In this document: piece by piece, positions 1 to 12,165 of the stretch
Position numbering within the stretch: the first letter of the stretch is position 1
Layout of the letters: the number at the start of each line of letters is the position of its first letter
From: Cynocephalus volans
Taxonomy: Eukaryota; Chordata; Mammalia; Dermoptera; Cynocephalidae
DNA: 64,000 bases
NCBI RefSeq assembly: GCF_027409185.1
Contig: NC_084462.1
Coordinates: 27,999,577-28,063,576 of the forward strand
Direction of reading: 5' to 3'
Program-made: the position numbers and the translations under genes
Notes under the pieces: model-generated
Databases searched by the model: none
Seen by the model: only the letters and a program-made list of their open reading frames with translations
What the model was told of the DNA's origin: nothing

Positions 1-3000
1 GTGTGCGCTCTGGGAACATGACAAGAGCAGCTGTCCACACTGCCGTCTGCACACTTGGACAGCTGCCACGCAACCCGTGCCAGCCATGTCCTGAGTCCAG
101 TGGGGCCCAGCCCCTGCGAAGCCACCCTCCTCTGCCACCTGCCTGGGAGACCAGGTGGGAATATATCTGGGGCTGGGATCTAGGGAGGGAAGGGTTTGCA
201 GGGAATAGAGGTCACCCCCACCCAGTCCTGGGCCCTGCTGGCCAAGCAATGTCTTCGAGTCTGGAGGCAGAAACACAGATGCCACAAGCCATACTCCTCC
301 CTGAGCCTCAGTCTGATCACACCTGCATGACAGGGACACCCCAGCCTTTGTTCCTGCTGGTGTCCTGCCTGCAGAAGCTCCCCTCCTGCCTGCTCTCGGG
401 CACAGAGGGCAGCCGTGGTGTCCTCCCAGAAAAGCCTCCTCTGACCACTCACTCCAGCTTCTCCTTCCTCCTGGTTCCCCCCTTCCCATGCTGGTTCTGT
501 CCCTGTGCTGTGAGTGACCAAAACCAGGTGGAGGCAGTGCAGGGTGTACCCAGGCCCAGCCCTCAGGCAGCTCTGAAACATCTCTAGGGTGGGGGGGCTT
601 CCCTGGGGACCTGAGGGTGGCAAGGGAGAGGGAATGTCAATGACCTGACAGTTTTACAGGTGCCAGCCTTCCCTTCCCCAACCCCCACCCTCCCCCAGAA
701 AGGCCTGCCTCCCAGGCAGCAGGTCTGGGTGTCCCCAGGCCCAGTGCATGAGGTAGCTAATACTGTGTACCCACCCACTAGCCAGCCCTGAATGTGCCAG
801 TGATGGAGTTCACAGAGGTGGGCAGGTGGTACCTGGCCCTGGTGGTTAACTGCAGCCCGCCAGCCCCTCCTATTTCCAATTTGGACATGGTGGACAGAGC
901 TTAAGGATTTGCATGTTTCCTTAAACATATCTGGGCTGGGGCCCAGGGCTGGGGGCTGAGGACAGATGTCTTCAGGGAGAGGACTCAGGGATGGATGGTG
1001 AAGTCCCTACCCCCAATCCCAGCAGTGCTAGCTGTCCCCTGCCTGGAAGGCCATGTGAGAATAGCAGATCTGGGGGTGTTCTGGCCCACAGGCTCATAGT
1101 GGGCCCAGACGGTTGCTCTCGTCGACAAGGAAGCTGAGGTCCACAGAGGGGAATGAGCTTGCCCAGAGCATGGGCACAGGGGATTGGCGGGCTGAAGGCG
1201 GGGAACAGAGCCCATATGGAGCCCAGGGCCCTTTCCCTTGGGTCTTTGGCTGAGAATTTCTTTGGTGGCAGCTTTGAAGAGGGGACATTCTTTGGGGGCC
1301 AGAGACCCAGGTGGGGATGGGCCTGTACATATGAAGTGGGCCTGCACCTCCCTCTTTGGGCCTCAGGACACTGCTGTGTGGCACAGGTACATGTCTGTGG
1401 GGGTTGTAGAGGCAAGACCCTTGGAGACCTGGACCTCTCTGACTGGCATGCTAATTTTGGGGTTCCAGAATTCTAAATCCTCTAGAAAATGACCCCTCAG
1501 GGCCTAGTATAGCAGCACTCAGGCTCAGAGCCTCTGCTGGGACGCCTGGTGCTGAGAACCAGGCCTGAGGTGGGCAGGACCGCTGGTCAGCCCTGGGATC
1601 TCTTGACCCACCAGGCCCGCCTATCCTACCTGTCCCCTACCCAACTGAATTTGCCTTGGCCTGCCTCCCCCAGCCCTGGGGAGGCCCAGGGCCTGGAATC
1701 AGTTGTATCCGGCCCAGCCGTCTAAACAGGCTTGAGGCCCCAGAGCCTGGCGGGCCCAAGGGGAGCCCAAAATAACATCTGAGTCAGCACCCCTGCAGAC
1801 ACTCCCACCCGCCTGGGCCCACAGGGAGGGGCCTAGAAGCAGCACTGTCCAGACAGGGGACTAGGCCAGGTCAGGCAGCCACCTGCTCTGATGGGGCTAA
1901 GCCAGTGGCCGTCATGGCCCAGGGGCAGCATGATTATCAGGAGGGGGAGATTGGGGAGTAAAGCATGACAGGTTGGCCCTGCCTGGCCCTGTAGTCTGAG
2001 GGAGACAGGGGTATCTGCAGATGCCGGTAGTCCAGTCTGGCCAACGTCACCCCAGAGAGAGAAGTTGGGGGCTGGGGCAGCAGGAGGGAGCCCTCAGTCC
2101 AGCCTGGGGTCTGAGAAGTCCTCCCAGAGGCCAGCAATTCCCAAAGCGTGGGTTATATTTGGACAGTCCAAAAATGGGGGAAGCATTCTGCACAGGGGCA
2201 GTAAATGAGCAGAAGCATCTTTACAGGGGGAGGAGGAGAGAGCCCCAGAGGTCAGGGGCTCATGCCAGAGCAAAGCCAGGGACTCTAGCCCTTGGCTGGC
2301 AGATGCAGACAGCCTGGGATGGCTCCTGCCCCAGCCCTCACACCATGACCTGTCCGCAGCCTGGCCTGTCAACCTCACACTAGCCCAGCTGAGCATGAAG
2401 GTGGCCCCAGCAGAAGGGACTATCTGCACTGAGCCAGCCACACCCTCCTACCCATCTCTCCAGGTGAGCCCTGCCCCCAGGAGACTCAGAGGAGCTGAGA
2501 TCTGTAGTCTGGGGCAGGGTTCAGCCTGGGATCAGGGACAGGTCCTAGGCTGGTGTGATTCAGTGTCCAGTCTGGGGTGGGCTCAGGACTCAGTGTGGGC
2601 TGGGAACAGGGAGATCCAGGTTGTGAGAGCTGGCCCTACTTGGGGGCAGGGGTCAGGAAGCATGTGGCCTCAACTCCTCCCCAAAGGCAGCCCCCAGTGC
2701 AAGTTGGCTCAGGCCACACTGTGTCCCCACGTCCCCGGGTGGGTGGCTCATGTCAGTCCCTTCATGTCACAGCCCTTTGCAGCTGCCCCTCATCTCCAGG
2801 CAGGAGCTGGAGGTGGATACCTGAGTCCCCGCTGGCCTGCAGCTTAATCCCCCAGCTTTCCTGAGAATGGCTCTGCTGTTCTTGGACAAGGGCCTCCGCT
2901 GAGCCTGGCACGGCCTCGGCTTGGCCCTCACCAGCGAGTGAGGGCTTGGCCAAGGCCCAGCCAGGGCGGTGGACATGATTAAAGCACAGAACATGGGGCC

Positions 3001-3379
3001 CGGGCAGGCAGCAGGGACCCAGCTGGCTCTGGTCAGTGGCTGTGCAGCAGGGTTGGGGCTCACCTCCTGGGGTCCCTTTCATCCAGCGAGACTGTAGGGC
3101 CTCCTCCCTGCTCACCTGGTCCAGGAAACAGACTCTGCCCTTTCACTCCTCTGAAACAGATCAGGGTTTTCCCTGAGGGAAAGAACCAGAAGAGAGTGAA
3201 ACCCTGGTCCTCCCTCCTGTAACAGGACTTGACTGAGTCTCTCCCATGTCCCCGGCTCAGTGCCAAGCTCTGGGAAGGGAGCACAGAGATGAATGTCCTA
3301 CAGAGCCCCGAGGACACACCACACCCCTTCCCCCTGCCCGTTTCTTGGAATGGCCCTGAGCCAGTGACGTGAGTGGGGC
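1..3379. other. Intergenic, no gene recognised
   Basis: I see no exon with plausible splice sites, no recognisable protein family and no RNA gene in this stretch. Open frames here are short and of low complexity in translation. Composition is moderately GC-rich mammalian intergenic sequence. In human the region upstream of ELN is a long gene-poor gap, which fits. Confidence 0.6.
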
Positions 3380-3560
3380 TGCAGGAGAGCTGGAGCTAAC
3401 TGTGCCAGGCACAGGCAACATGCTCTAGCTCCTGATTGCCCTCTCTAACAGATAGGGAAACTGAGGCTCAGGGAGGATAACTGGCCCAAGGTCAAATAGC
3501 TCAAAGTGGCAGTGGGGACTTCAACCTGAGCTATGTAAGCCCAGAACCTTGGCTTTTAAA
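3380..3560 (+). repeat. MIR SINE relic
   Basis: The block contains the MIR core GGAAACTGAGGCTCAG followed by a GCCCAAGGTCAAATAGCT-like stretch, in plus orientation. It is old and diverged. Confidence 0.75.
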
Positions 3561-4533
3561 TGGGGGGCTGGTGGGGGGAGGGAGAAGAGTCTGGGAAGGG
3601 AAAATGGTGCCCAAACAGTCCCCAAGGATCATTTTAGAAACGCCAGCATCCCCCTGGTCCATTTCACTGGTGATTAGTGTTTTCACATCTTTTCATTTAC
3701 AGGTCTCATTTGTGGACCCCTCTCTTGACAGTTACCTGGAGAGAAACATTTCAACTGCAAAACTCCAGTTACCCACCAAGTACCATTTTTTAAAAATTGC
3801 ATTATAATCCCACCCCAGGAACTGGGACTGGGGGTGTGGAGTGAGCAGTAGCAGGCTCACCAGGTGATAAATGACTATCACATGAGACCACTGATTTATT
3901 AATTCTATACATCAAATATCAGACTCAAGGAGCTAATGCAGAACTAGTCTTATTAACCATTACATCCTCAATGCCCAGCACAGGGCTGGAAATATGGTAG
4001 GTGCTCAGTCAATACTTGCTGAATAAAGGAATAAATGCCTGTCTGTTAAATGGAACCGTCTCTACTAATTAATAGCTGAGTGCCATTAAATGAGTCATTT
4101 AAACTCTACTTTGGATTAATCCTCATGAGGGACTTAGACTAGATCAGGGTCATTAAAGACACAATGCCCAGGGCACAACTCCCACCTCTTGCTCCCAGGC
4201 AGACATTACCAATCAACTGTGTGATTCTCACTTGTGGAGCTGGATATCCTCAGCATCCTTTCTAGCACAACTTCAGGCAGCCATTGCCCATCAAACGTGG
4301 CTGGTGATGGAACCTATGTGCCATGCTGGATGGAACAAGCTCCTTCCGCCCATAAATCCATGCTCAGGCAGAGAGAGGCAGCTGGGGAGGCCCAGTCTAA
4401 AGGGCGGGTTGAGGGAGGAATGAGGAAGGAGTGGGAAATGAGTCTCCTTGGAGATCCCTAATTCCAGCCTGGGGACCCTCAGAGTCATATGGATAGGTGA
4501 GCTTCTCTCACACAAGTTGAGAAAAGAAGCATA

Positions 4534-4615
4534 CGAGGTACTTCAAAAAGTTCATGGGAAGAGTCGTATTGGGTTTTAATTCTCTACTTTTCCACGAACT
4601 TTTTAAAGAACCTCG
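4534..4615. mobile_element. 82-bp mariner-like MITE with TA target duplication
   Basis: A short palindromic element starts CGAGGTACTTCAAAAAGTTC and ends with the near-complement GAACTTTTTAAAGAACCTCG. It is flanked on both sides by TA, the target duplication of Tc1/mariner elements. It has no coding capacity, which is typical of a miniature inverted-repeat element. I do not name the subfamily. Confidence 0.75.
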
Positions 4616-4849
4616 TATACAGAGGGGATGGTTGCCCCCAACTTGTTGCCTAAATCCTGACAGACACTGGAATCAGCTCTCAGTCTGAAAACCACAAGCA
4701 GCTTGGAGCTTTTATTGATTCCAGGGCCTGGAGAAAGGGCCGGGGCTGTTGAAAGAAGCCATGCAGCTGGCAGCCCAGGAGGGAAGAGTTTTTTCCAAAT
4801 GCTGGGGCCACCAAGCTTGGGGAGGGCGTGGGTAGACAGGCTAAGTCTT

Positions 4850-6232
4850 AGCTCTGCTGAAACTTGAAATGCTCTGTGTCAGTGTAGATCATAGACCTAA
4901 ATGTGACAGGTAAAGCTATTGAGCTTCTAAAGTAAAGCATATGAGAGTATCTTTTTGACCTTTGAGTATGCAAAGATTTCTTAAGCAGGACAGACAAAGC
5001 ACTAACCACTGGAGAAAAGATGGAGAGATTTGACTTCGTTAAAATCAAGGACTTTTGTTCATCAAAAGTCAACATTAAAAGAACAAGCAGCCAGAGTGAG
5101 AGAAGTTTCTCATGTGTATGGCTAAGCACAGAATTGTAGCTGCAGAAATAAAGAATTCCTACAAATCAATAAGAAAACATCAAACAACCCCATTTTCAAA
5201 AATGGACATTTAGACTTGAACAGGCTTTCCAGTTCAACTCCTATATTTGAGAAAGAAAAGAGAGACTTGAACGGAGACTTCAACAAGGATAGATATTCAA
5301 ATATCCAAAAGCATATGAGAGGGTGCTCACTATAACTCATTAGGGAAATGAAAGTTGAAATTACAGTGAGATTTACCTGCCTACCCACCAGAATGCTAAA
5401 ATGTAAAGACTGACAATTCTATTTGCTATTACTAGAAGCTGGGAAAGGGAGTGGGGAGGGAGATAATGAGAGGTTGGTTAGTGAACCCCAAATTACAGCT
5501 CGATAGGAAAAGTAAGTTCTAGCAGTGTACAGTAGTGCCAGGCATTGATCATTAACAATAATTTATTGTATGTTCTCAAATGGCTAGATGAGGGGAGCTC
5601 AGGTGTTATCCTCACAAAGAAATGATAAAGCTTTGCAATGATGGATATGCTACTCACCCCTGATTTGATCATCACACATTGCGGATACCTGTATTGAAAT
5701 ACAACTCTGTACCTCATAAATATGTTCAATCAATACGTGTCAACTAAAAAATAAATTCCTTTAATAAAAAAGATTTTTAATTAAAAAAAATATAGATTGA
5801 CAGTTCTAAGTGTTGCCAGGATGTGGAGCCTCTGGAACTCATCTACGTCACTGGTGGGAATGAAAAAGGATACAACTTTTACGAACTGTCCGGCATTTCC
5901 TCAAAAAGTGAAACATGACCTTTCCGTCAAACCCAGCAGTTCCACTTCTAGCTCTATACTCCTGAGAGATGAGTACACGTGTCCATGAAAAGACAGGAAG
6001 ATTCCCAGCATCATTCAGAATAGCAAAATTTAGAAACAACCCAAATGTACACCAACATCACAGTGGGTAAATAAATTGTGGTATATTTATAAGATAAAAT
6101 TCTGCAAAGAAATGAAAAAGAATGAACCCCTGCTACACATGACAGCCTGGACCAGTGTCACAGACACAGTACGAGCAAAAGACTTCACAAAGGAGTACAC
6201 CGTGGGATGCCACGCATTTGAGTTCATATGAG
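4850..6232 (+). mobile_element. L1 LINE fragment, 3' part of ORF2 onward
   Basis: The AT-rich sequence reads like the C-terminal end of L1 ORF2 and its 3' part on the plus strand, for example the stretch around 5010-5110 and the end around 6060-6200. All frames are broken. A younger L1 3' end appears to lie inside it at about 5480-5795, and an LTR interrupts it at 6233. The L1 seems to resume at 6697. Confidence 0.7.
5480..5795 (+). mobile_element. L1 3'UTR end inserted in older L1
   Basis: The block carries the typical L1 3' end (AACAATAATTTATTGTATG, then CCTCATAAATATG) followed by an A-rich tail near 5750-5795. It splits ORF2-like sequence on either side, which suggests a second, younger L1 insertion. 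Confidence 0.55.
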
Positions 6233-6696
6233 TGTACGGGGGCTTCCATAACAAATTACCACAAACTTGGTGGCTTAACATAGCAAAAATTTATTCTTTC
6301 ACACTTCTGGAGGCCAAAAGTCAAAATCAAGGTGTGGGCGAGGCCATGCTCACTCGGAAGTCTCCAGGGAAGACCCTTCCTTGCCCTTCGTAGCTTCTGG
6401 CGGTTGCTGCACCTTTGACATTCCTCGGCTTGTGGGAGATTCACTCTAATCCCTGCCTCTGCCTTCAAATGGCCTTCTCCCCGTGTGTCTCCCTGCATCT
6501 CTGTGTCCAAATCTCGCCCCCTTTCTCTTAACAAGACTCCAGTCACTGGGCTTCAGACACACCCTAATCTAGTATGACCTCATCTTAACTTGATTATATG
6601 TGCAAAGACCCTATTTATAAATAAGATCACGTTCACAAGCACCAGGGATTAGGACTTGAACATACCTTTTGGAGGAACACAATTTAACCCACTACA
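6233..6696 (-). mobile_element. MaLR-type solo LTR, minus strand
   Basis: The sequence has the familiar minus-strand MaLR (MLT1/MST-like) layout. It has AACAAATTACCACAAACTTG near the start, TTCTGGAGGCC, a CTAATC/GACCTCATCTTAAC block and the end AATTTAACCCACTACA. It interrupts an L1 that continues on the far side. It has no internal retroviral genes. The subfamily is not assigned. Confidence 0.7.
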
Positions 6697-6925
6697 AAGT
6701 TTAACAACAGGCAAAACTAATCTATAGTGAGAGACATCGGATGAGTGGTTACCTGTAGCAGGTACCAACTGGGAAAGGACTTGGGAGCCTGCTGGCCTGG
6801 AAGTGTTCTGTCTGCTGATGTGGGTGGTAGTTGCACGGATATGTAGACATGCGAAAATTTGTGAGCTGTGCATACCTAAGCTTCGTGCACTTGACTCTGT
6901 ATGTTTATTCTCCCTCTAAAATGCT
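6697..6925 (+). mobile_element. L1 fragment, continuation after LTR
   Basis: The sequence after the LTR resembles the 3' continuation of the L1 upstream (GTGGTTACCTGTAGCAGG..., GTGCACTTGACTCTGTATG). This makes the LTR a secondary insertion. Confidence 0.55.
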
Positions 6926-7350
6926 CTTGTGGAGTTGAGTTAGCAGTCGGATGAGCAGATATCATCTTGCAAGTTAATACAACAACACATGCAACATCAC
7001 AAATTCACAGATAAACTTATACAGAGACAAACACACTCGCCCTCAATTGCTACCTCTCCTTCTCTGTGAGGGGCGGGGGGTGGCAGGAAGACCAACCAGG
7101 CTGCTCTGGTGATTTTGAGTGTGGAGCATGAGGCAGAGAGAAGCTGGGTCTGCCCAGAGCTGAAGACCAAAACCTACATCAGGGGCCACAGATACAATCC
7201 CACTGGTCTCACTTCCTTCTCTGGGGCGAGTTGGGGCAGCTGGTCTGCTTTGGATAAACAAGTTAATGCAAACCAGGGGAACTGAGAGCCTCAGGCCCTG
7301 CAGGAGTAGACCCCTGAGAGGCAGAGGAAGATGCAGACGGGAACCCATAG

Positions 7351-7450
7351 AGCTGGGGGAGACAGAGACAGAGACAGGCAGAGACACAGAGAGCACTTGA
7401 GAGACAGAGATGCAGAAAGAGAGACGGAGAGAAGGGGACAGACAGTGGAG
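7351..7450 (+). repeat. GAGACA-rich purine simple repeat
   Basis: A degenerate run of GAGACAGAGACAG and related purine hexamers. The open frames through it are artefacts of low complexity. Confidence 0.85.
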
Positions 7451-7849
7451 ACAGCCAGCCATCCATTCACTTTTCCCCTGCCCCCCAGGTGTGTGTTCTG
7501 GCCCAGGCAATGATAGGTACTGGGGACACAAACAGAGCACCCATCACCAAGGAGCTCCTGGCAGGGAAATGGACGCCAGATACACAGAGGGAGGCGGGCT
7601 AGGCTTTAGGCAAGATCTGCCTCTCCCTCTTCCCAAGGGAATTTGTGTCTCATCTCCCTTCTCTCCAAGACCCCCTAAGAATCCAAAGACAGGAATGAGC
7701 TCAGACAGCAGAGGGAGTGATGGGTAGACTCAGCAGGTGGAGGAAGAGGACCTCCCCGGCACTCCCACCGTCTTCCTCTTTTCCCCCAGGCTCTGCTCTG
7801 CAGCAGGACAGGGGCTGGGACAAAGATGTTGAACTTGGAGCAAGGTCCA

Positions 7850-7975
7850 GCTTTGAATCCTGACTTTGCCATTTCCTGGCTGTGGGACTTTGGGAAAGTC
7901 GCTTAAGCTCTCTGAGCCTCAGTTAACTCATTTGAAAAATGGAGAGGATGTTTTAAAATACAGGTTTTATTATTA
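7850..7975 (-). repeat. MIR SINE relic
   Basis: The sequence has the reverse-strand MIR layout: TGACTTTGCCATTTCCTGGC, a GGGAAAGTCGCTTAAGC block, CTCTGAGCCTCAGTT, and AAAAATGGA. Confidence 0.75.
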
Positions 7976-9339
7976 TTCAGGTATGGTGAAGCCAACAGAT
8001 CACTGAAAAGATAGTTTGTCATACTCACAGATCCCAAGAGAAGGGGGCAGGCCATACCATGAAGCAGGACATCCCACAGAGGAACGCACTTCATTGTTCA
8101 GGAGGCAGAAGGAGACGGGGTAACTCCGGCAAGGGCCTTTACAAGGGCCTTTATCATGGGGAGGAACTGGTAAGACACGGTAAGCAGGTTTTGGATTGGT
8201 TAGTCTGAATAATTTCAGGGGCTCTGGGGAATAGCGGCTGTCCCTAGTTGTCTGAAACCTGGTCCCAGGGTGGTTAGGGCCTGGGAAGAGTGGCCCAGAG
8301 TCTGAAGAAGGTGGTCGGAGGGTGAGGGCTGTGGTTTGATTGGTTTGCATAAGAAAGGTGAGTTGTCTGCTATTTGTAGGAATTGGCTAGCCCTGTGAGG
8401 AGCAGTCAGTCCCTCCAGGGTCAGCAAGATCCCAGATGTCAAAGCTTCAAAAATACAGATAAAAAGACATAATTAATAGAAGGGATAACGGCACCTCCCC
8501 ATTTGTTTGGAGTTTAAACCAGTTATTGTCGTGGAAGCTCCCAGCATTGCAGGTGGCAGGAGCACAGTGCAGGCTGGGCTCTGAAGCCACATCTCACCTC
8601 CTCTGGGAAGCCTTCCCAGACTGACCCCCATTAGCAAGGTCAGACGGTTGTTTCCCAGTGAACTCTCACACACGTTTCTGGGGGACCAAGGGTTTTACCA
8701 GTCTGCGCTGATGAGGGAAGAGTGGGCAGCCTAGCCTGAACCAAAGAAATAGACAGGAACAATCACACACTGCCTGAATACTCAGCCCATCTGGTAACAC
8801 AGTGTGACCAGGAAAGACCCTTTGGAGTCTGGGGATCTGTGCCTTAACCAGAGTGTCTTTTCTCCTACACAGGACATTTTGGATATTGTGCCAGGAGGTG
8901 TCCACACTTCATAAAACCCACCCTTGCAGCCCAGGCACAAACCAGAGGGCTGCTTTCAAGAAAGGGTGAGGGAAGGTTTGCATAGAGTGTGTTGATGGTC
9001 GGGAAAGGAATCAGAGTGTCTGGAGGTCTTAGATTCAGAATGTTCTCTCACTGCACTTGGGGCTGGGAAGAAGGAAGAGGCCCCCTCCCAGTGGGATAGG
9101 AGGTGCAGTCTCCCTGGGGTCAGGCTTTAGTCCACTCCTCTAGGACTTGAGCCCTGCTCTGAGTCCTGAGCTGCTGTTGCTTGTTGCACCTATTTTCGGT
9201 ACCAGCACTTGGAGATTAAGGCCACAGGAGGCAGACTTGTGTAATCTAGGTGGCCGAGCACGCTCAGTAAAAGGGACTTTATCCCTTGAATGACCTCCCA
9301 CTGGAGGCACTAGAGAGCACCTAGAATATTCTAAGTGCA

Positions 9340-9790
9340 TTCAGTGCACACGATGGAATTTGATCAATAAGCATGCTCCAAAGAGACTAACTGAGCATGT
9401 GCAAGGCTAGGTTACATAACCTATTACATGATTGGGAACCACCTATTAATTGAATATTCATTAGAGATCATGAATATGCATACATGGCCAAGCTATAAAA
9501 GTCGAATCCAGGAAGAAGGTGGAGCTGTTGCTCACTCTCTCTGGAGCCAGCCAGCATTTTGCCTGTGAGGTGTGCATTTCTTACTTTTTGTGTCAAAACT
9601 TGCCTTCAGCATGCTGCTGTTCACTCTGGAACCAGTCTGCACTTTTTCTGTAAAGTGTGTGTTTCTTACCTTTGCATTAAACTTGCTGTGAATAAGAAGG
9701 AATATTTCTTATTCCTTACATTAAATCTGTTTTCATTTCCTACTGTGACTGCTCCTGAATTCTTTCCTATGGCAGAGTCAAGAACTTGGT
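9340..9790 (+). mobile_element. ERV-type LTR with TATA and polyA signals
   Basis: The block has the layout of a retroviral LTR on the plus strand: an AT-rich U3, a TATAAAA box at 9494, a pyrimidine-rich R region, and ATTAAA at 9679. No gag, pol or env sequence adjoins it, so it appears to be a solo LTR. The 5' boundary is uncertain and could lie several hundred bases upstream. Class I ERV is my guess; the family is not identified. Confidence 0.5.
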
Positions 9791-9871
9791 AGAGGATGGG
9801 GTGGGTTGAGGTTAGCCACTGGACCTCCCCCAACCCTCTCCTCCAGTATCATCAGGTCCCCGCAAGCCCTC

Positions 9872-10251
9872 TGTTAGGGACTGATTTGTGTCCCCACAAA
9901 AGTCATTTGTTGAAGCTCTAACTCCCAATACCTCACAATGTGACTGTATTTGGAGACAGGGTGTTTAAAGAGGTAATGAAGTTATACGTGGTCATTACGG
10001 GGGCCCTAATCCTATATGACGGGTGTCCTTATAAGAAGAGATTAAGACACAGACACACATAAAAGGAAGACCATGTAAAGACATGGAGAGAAGACAGCCA
10101 TTCATAAGCCAAGGTGGGAGGTCTCAGAAGGAACCAACCCTGACGACACCTTGATCTTGGACTTCCAGCCTCCAGGACTTTGAGAACATAAATGTCTGTA
10201 GTGTAAGCCACCCATGGCACTTTGTTATGGCAGCCCTGGCAAACTAATACA
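9872..10251 (+). mobile_element. MaLR-type solo LTR, plus strand
   Basis: It begins TGTTAGGGACTG and ends GCAAACTAATACA. In between are the known MaLR landmarks: GTTGAAGCTCTAACTCCCA, TGTGACTGTATTTGGAGACA, TGTCCTTATAAGAAGAG, ACACCTTGATCTTGGACTTC and TATGGCAGCCCTGGC. It is full-length in appearance, with no internal genes. Confidence 0.8.
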
Positions 10252-10355
10252 CCCACCAGAAACCTCTGGTAGCTCACCTTCTATCTGGAATCAGAAGCTG
10301 TGGTTAGGAGAAATAGGTGACCCTCCCCAGAGGGTCTGAAGGTCACTGTCTAGGC

Positions 10356-10571
10356 CAGTGGTCCTCACGCTTGAATGTGCATCAGCATCACCTGACACTC
10401 TGGTTAAGGCACAGATCCCCAGTCCCATCCCCCACAGTTCCTGAGTCAGAAGGTTTGGGGTGGGGCTGAGAATCTGCATTTCTAGCAAGTTTGTTCTCCA
10501 GTGGTGCTGATACAATTGCCACATTTTGGGAACCAATGATTGTGATGCTGGTTAAACTCTGAGAACCACTG
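10356..10571 (+). mobile_element. MER5-like hAT nonautonomous DNA transposon
   Basis: Terminal inverted repeats CAGTGGTCCTCA and TGAGAACCACTG bound the element. The interior has the MER5 layout (GCATCACCTG..., GGGGTGGGGCTGAGAATCTG). Confidence 0.8.
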
Positions 10572-10627
10572 CCTGACAGCCAGAGTCCCCTGTGTGACGG
10601 TCACTCACTGAGATGAGTCCCCTAGCC

Positions 10628-10750
10628 CAGCACTCCTCACACTGCCGTGCATTGGGAACTCCTGGAAAGCTTTGAAAATACCCCTGCCTGGGCCCTGACC
10701 GAGAGATTCTGCCCTGGAGTTCAGCTTGGGCAGTAGGATCTAAAACTCCC
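10628..10750 (+). mobile_element. MER5-like hAT element, left part
   Basis: It starts CAGCACTCCTCACACTG and has the MER5 interior (CCTGGGCCCTGACCGAGAGA). It is cut at 10750 by the retroposon that follows and resumes at 12119. Confidence 0.65.
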
Positions 10751-12118
10751 GGGGGTTTCTGCTTCTGGTCAAGATGGCAGAATAGACAGTCCCCAGCATC
10801 ACTCTGTCCCACAATTCAACCAATTTACAACTATTAAAAAAGAACGACAACCAAGCTGGCACCACTAGAGCTCAGGGGAAGAGGAAGAGAGACCTTTGGA
10901 GTCCACAAAGGCAGGAGAAGCCACAATGAGAGAAAGAAAGGACCACTCCTACCATTTCAAGCCCAGGCTGCTTCAAGGCTGGAGCTGCTGAGTGCATGGA
11001 GCAGGAGCCGGCAAAAGCCACAGCTGTGCCCTTCATAAGAAGTTGCTTGGAGGCTGCAGAGGAGAAGAGGGCCTTGGTGGCCCCCAGGCCAGCAAGACCA
11101 CTAACAGGGTTCCCATGGACCCACATAGGAGAGAGGAGTCACAACAACTGAAAAAAGGAGTGACTCAGAGGCTGGTGAGTCATCGCAAGGGACCAGACCA
11201 CGGCCTGTCCCATGGTAAGCTTTTGGAGTGTGGGTGGTGGGGGAGATGGGCCCATGGGGGGAACCCTGGGGCACAGCAAGGACAGCTGATATGCCTCCTA
11301 ATCAACGCAGGGCCACTCAGAGGAGACTGGTTTGGAATACAGAACTGCAGGGGGTACAGTTTGCTGAAAAGACTCAGGTCCAGACCAGAGTTTCCACACA
11401 ACCCAGGTGCACCAGACCTCACAAGACCTGGAAGTGCATACAAGGTCAACCATTAAAACCTGAGCTGCACAGAAAAGCCTTCCCCAGGGAATCAGCGGCA
11501 AAGCAGCAATTTAGCTCAACCACAGGGCTCAAGTGCTGGTCCCCACAGGAAGTTCCCCAATTTTAGAAGTAAACAAATGACAACAAATTAATTCCAATGC
11601 ACAGTTTATGTGGTGGGCACAGAGAATAATCCAACACAGAACTGAAAGAAAAAACAAATTCCCACAGATCAGAGACAAAGTTTGATATTAACTAGTTAAG
11701 GTCTCACATCACCAAAGAACACCTATAAAACCTAGAAGGACTGGAAGTTCCCCTGGGCCCCCAAGCCAGGGAAGGTGGAGGGCCAGTGGCCTCATCCATG
11801 CCCCCCGACACCCACAAGCAGCCCAGGCTCCTGAGTGGGGGCAGTTGGGAGCCAAGAGCCTCGGGAACGCCCCCCTGACATCTGCACCCAGCCCAGCAAT
11901 GACCAAGCCACCACTGGAAGCCCCCTGGTCTCCCCTGCAGGAATGAGGGGGGTGCCACAGGCCTCTACCATGACCCCCCTCCTTCTTCTTTCTCTCACCC
12001 TAGTCCCTTCTCCCTTCCCCTCTCCCTTCCCCCCACCAAATGCTCTGCAACAACATCTTAAATGTAAAAAAGTAATAATATTAATAAATAAATAAACTTA
12101 GAATTCAAAACAAAAAAA
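10751..12118 (+). mobile_element. L1 5'UTR-like retroposon with A-rich tail
   Basis: The segment opens with CAAGATGGCAGAATAGAC, which resembles the L1 5'UTR start in primates (CAAGATGGCCGAATAGG). It ends about 1.35 kb later in AATAAATAAATAAAC plus an A-rich tail. It sits inside a MER5-like element, and the join sites look like a degenerate target duplication (TAAAACTCCC left, TAAAAGCTCCC right). It has no ORF1 or ORF2 sequence. It may be an L1 whose promoter region was joined to the tail, or a lineage-specific composite retroposon. Confidence 0.5.
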
Positions 12119-12165
12119 TAAAAGCTCCCTAGGACTCTAATGCACAGCCAGGGCTGGGAACTGCC
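12119..12165 (+). mobile_element. MER5-like hAT element, right part
   Basis: AAAGCTCCCTAGGACTC and CACAGCCAGGGCTGGGAA match the 3' half of a MER5-type element. It continues the piece ending at 10750. Confidence 0.6.
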
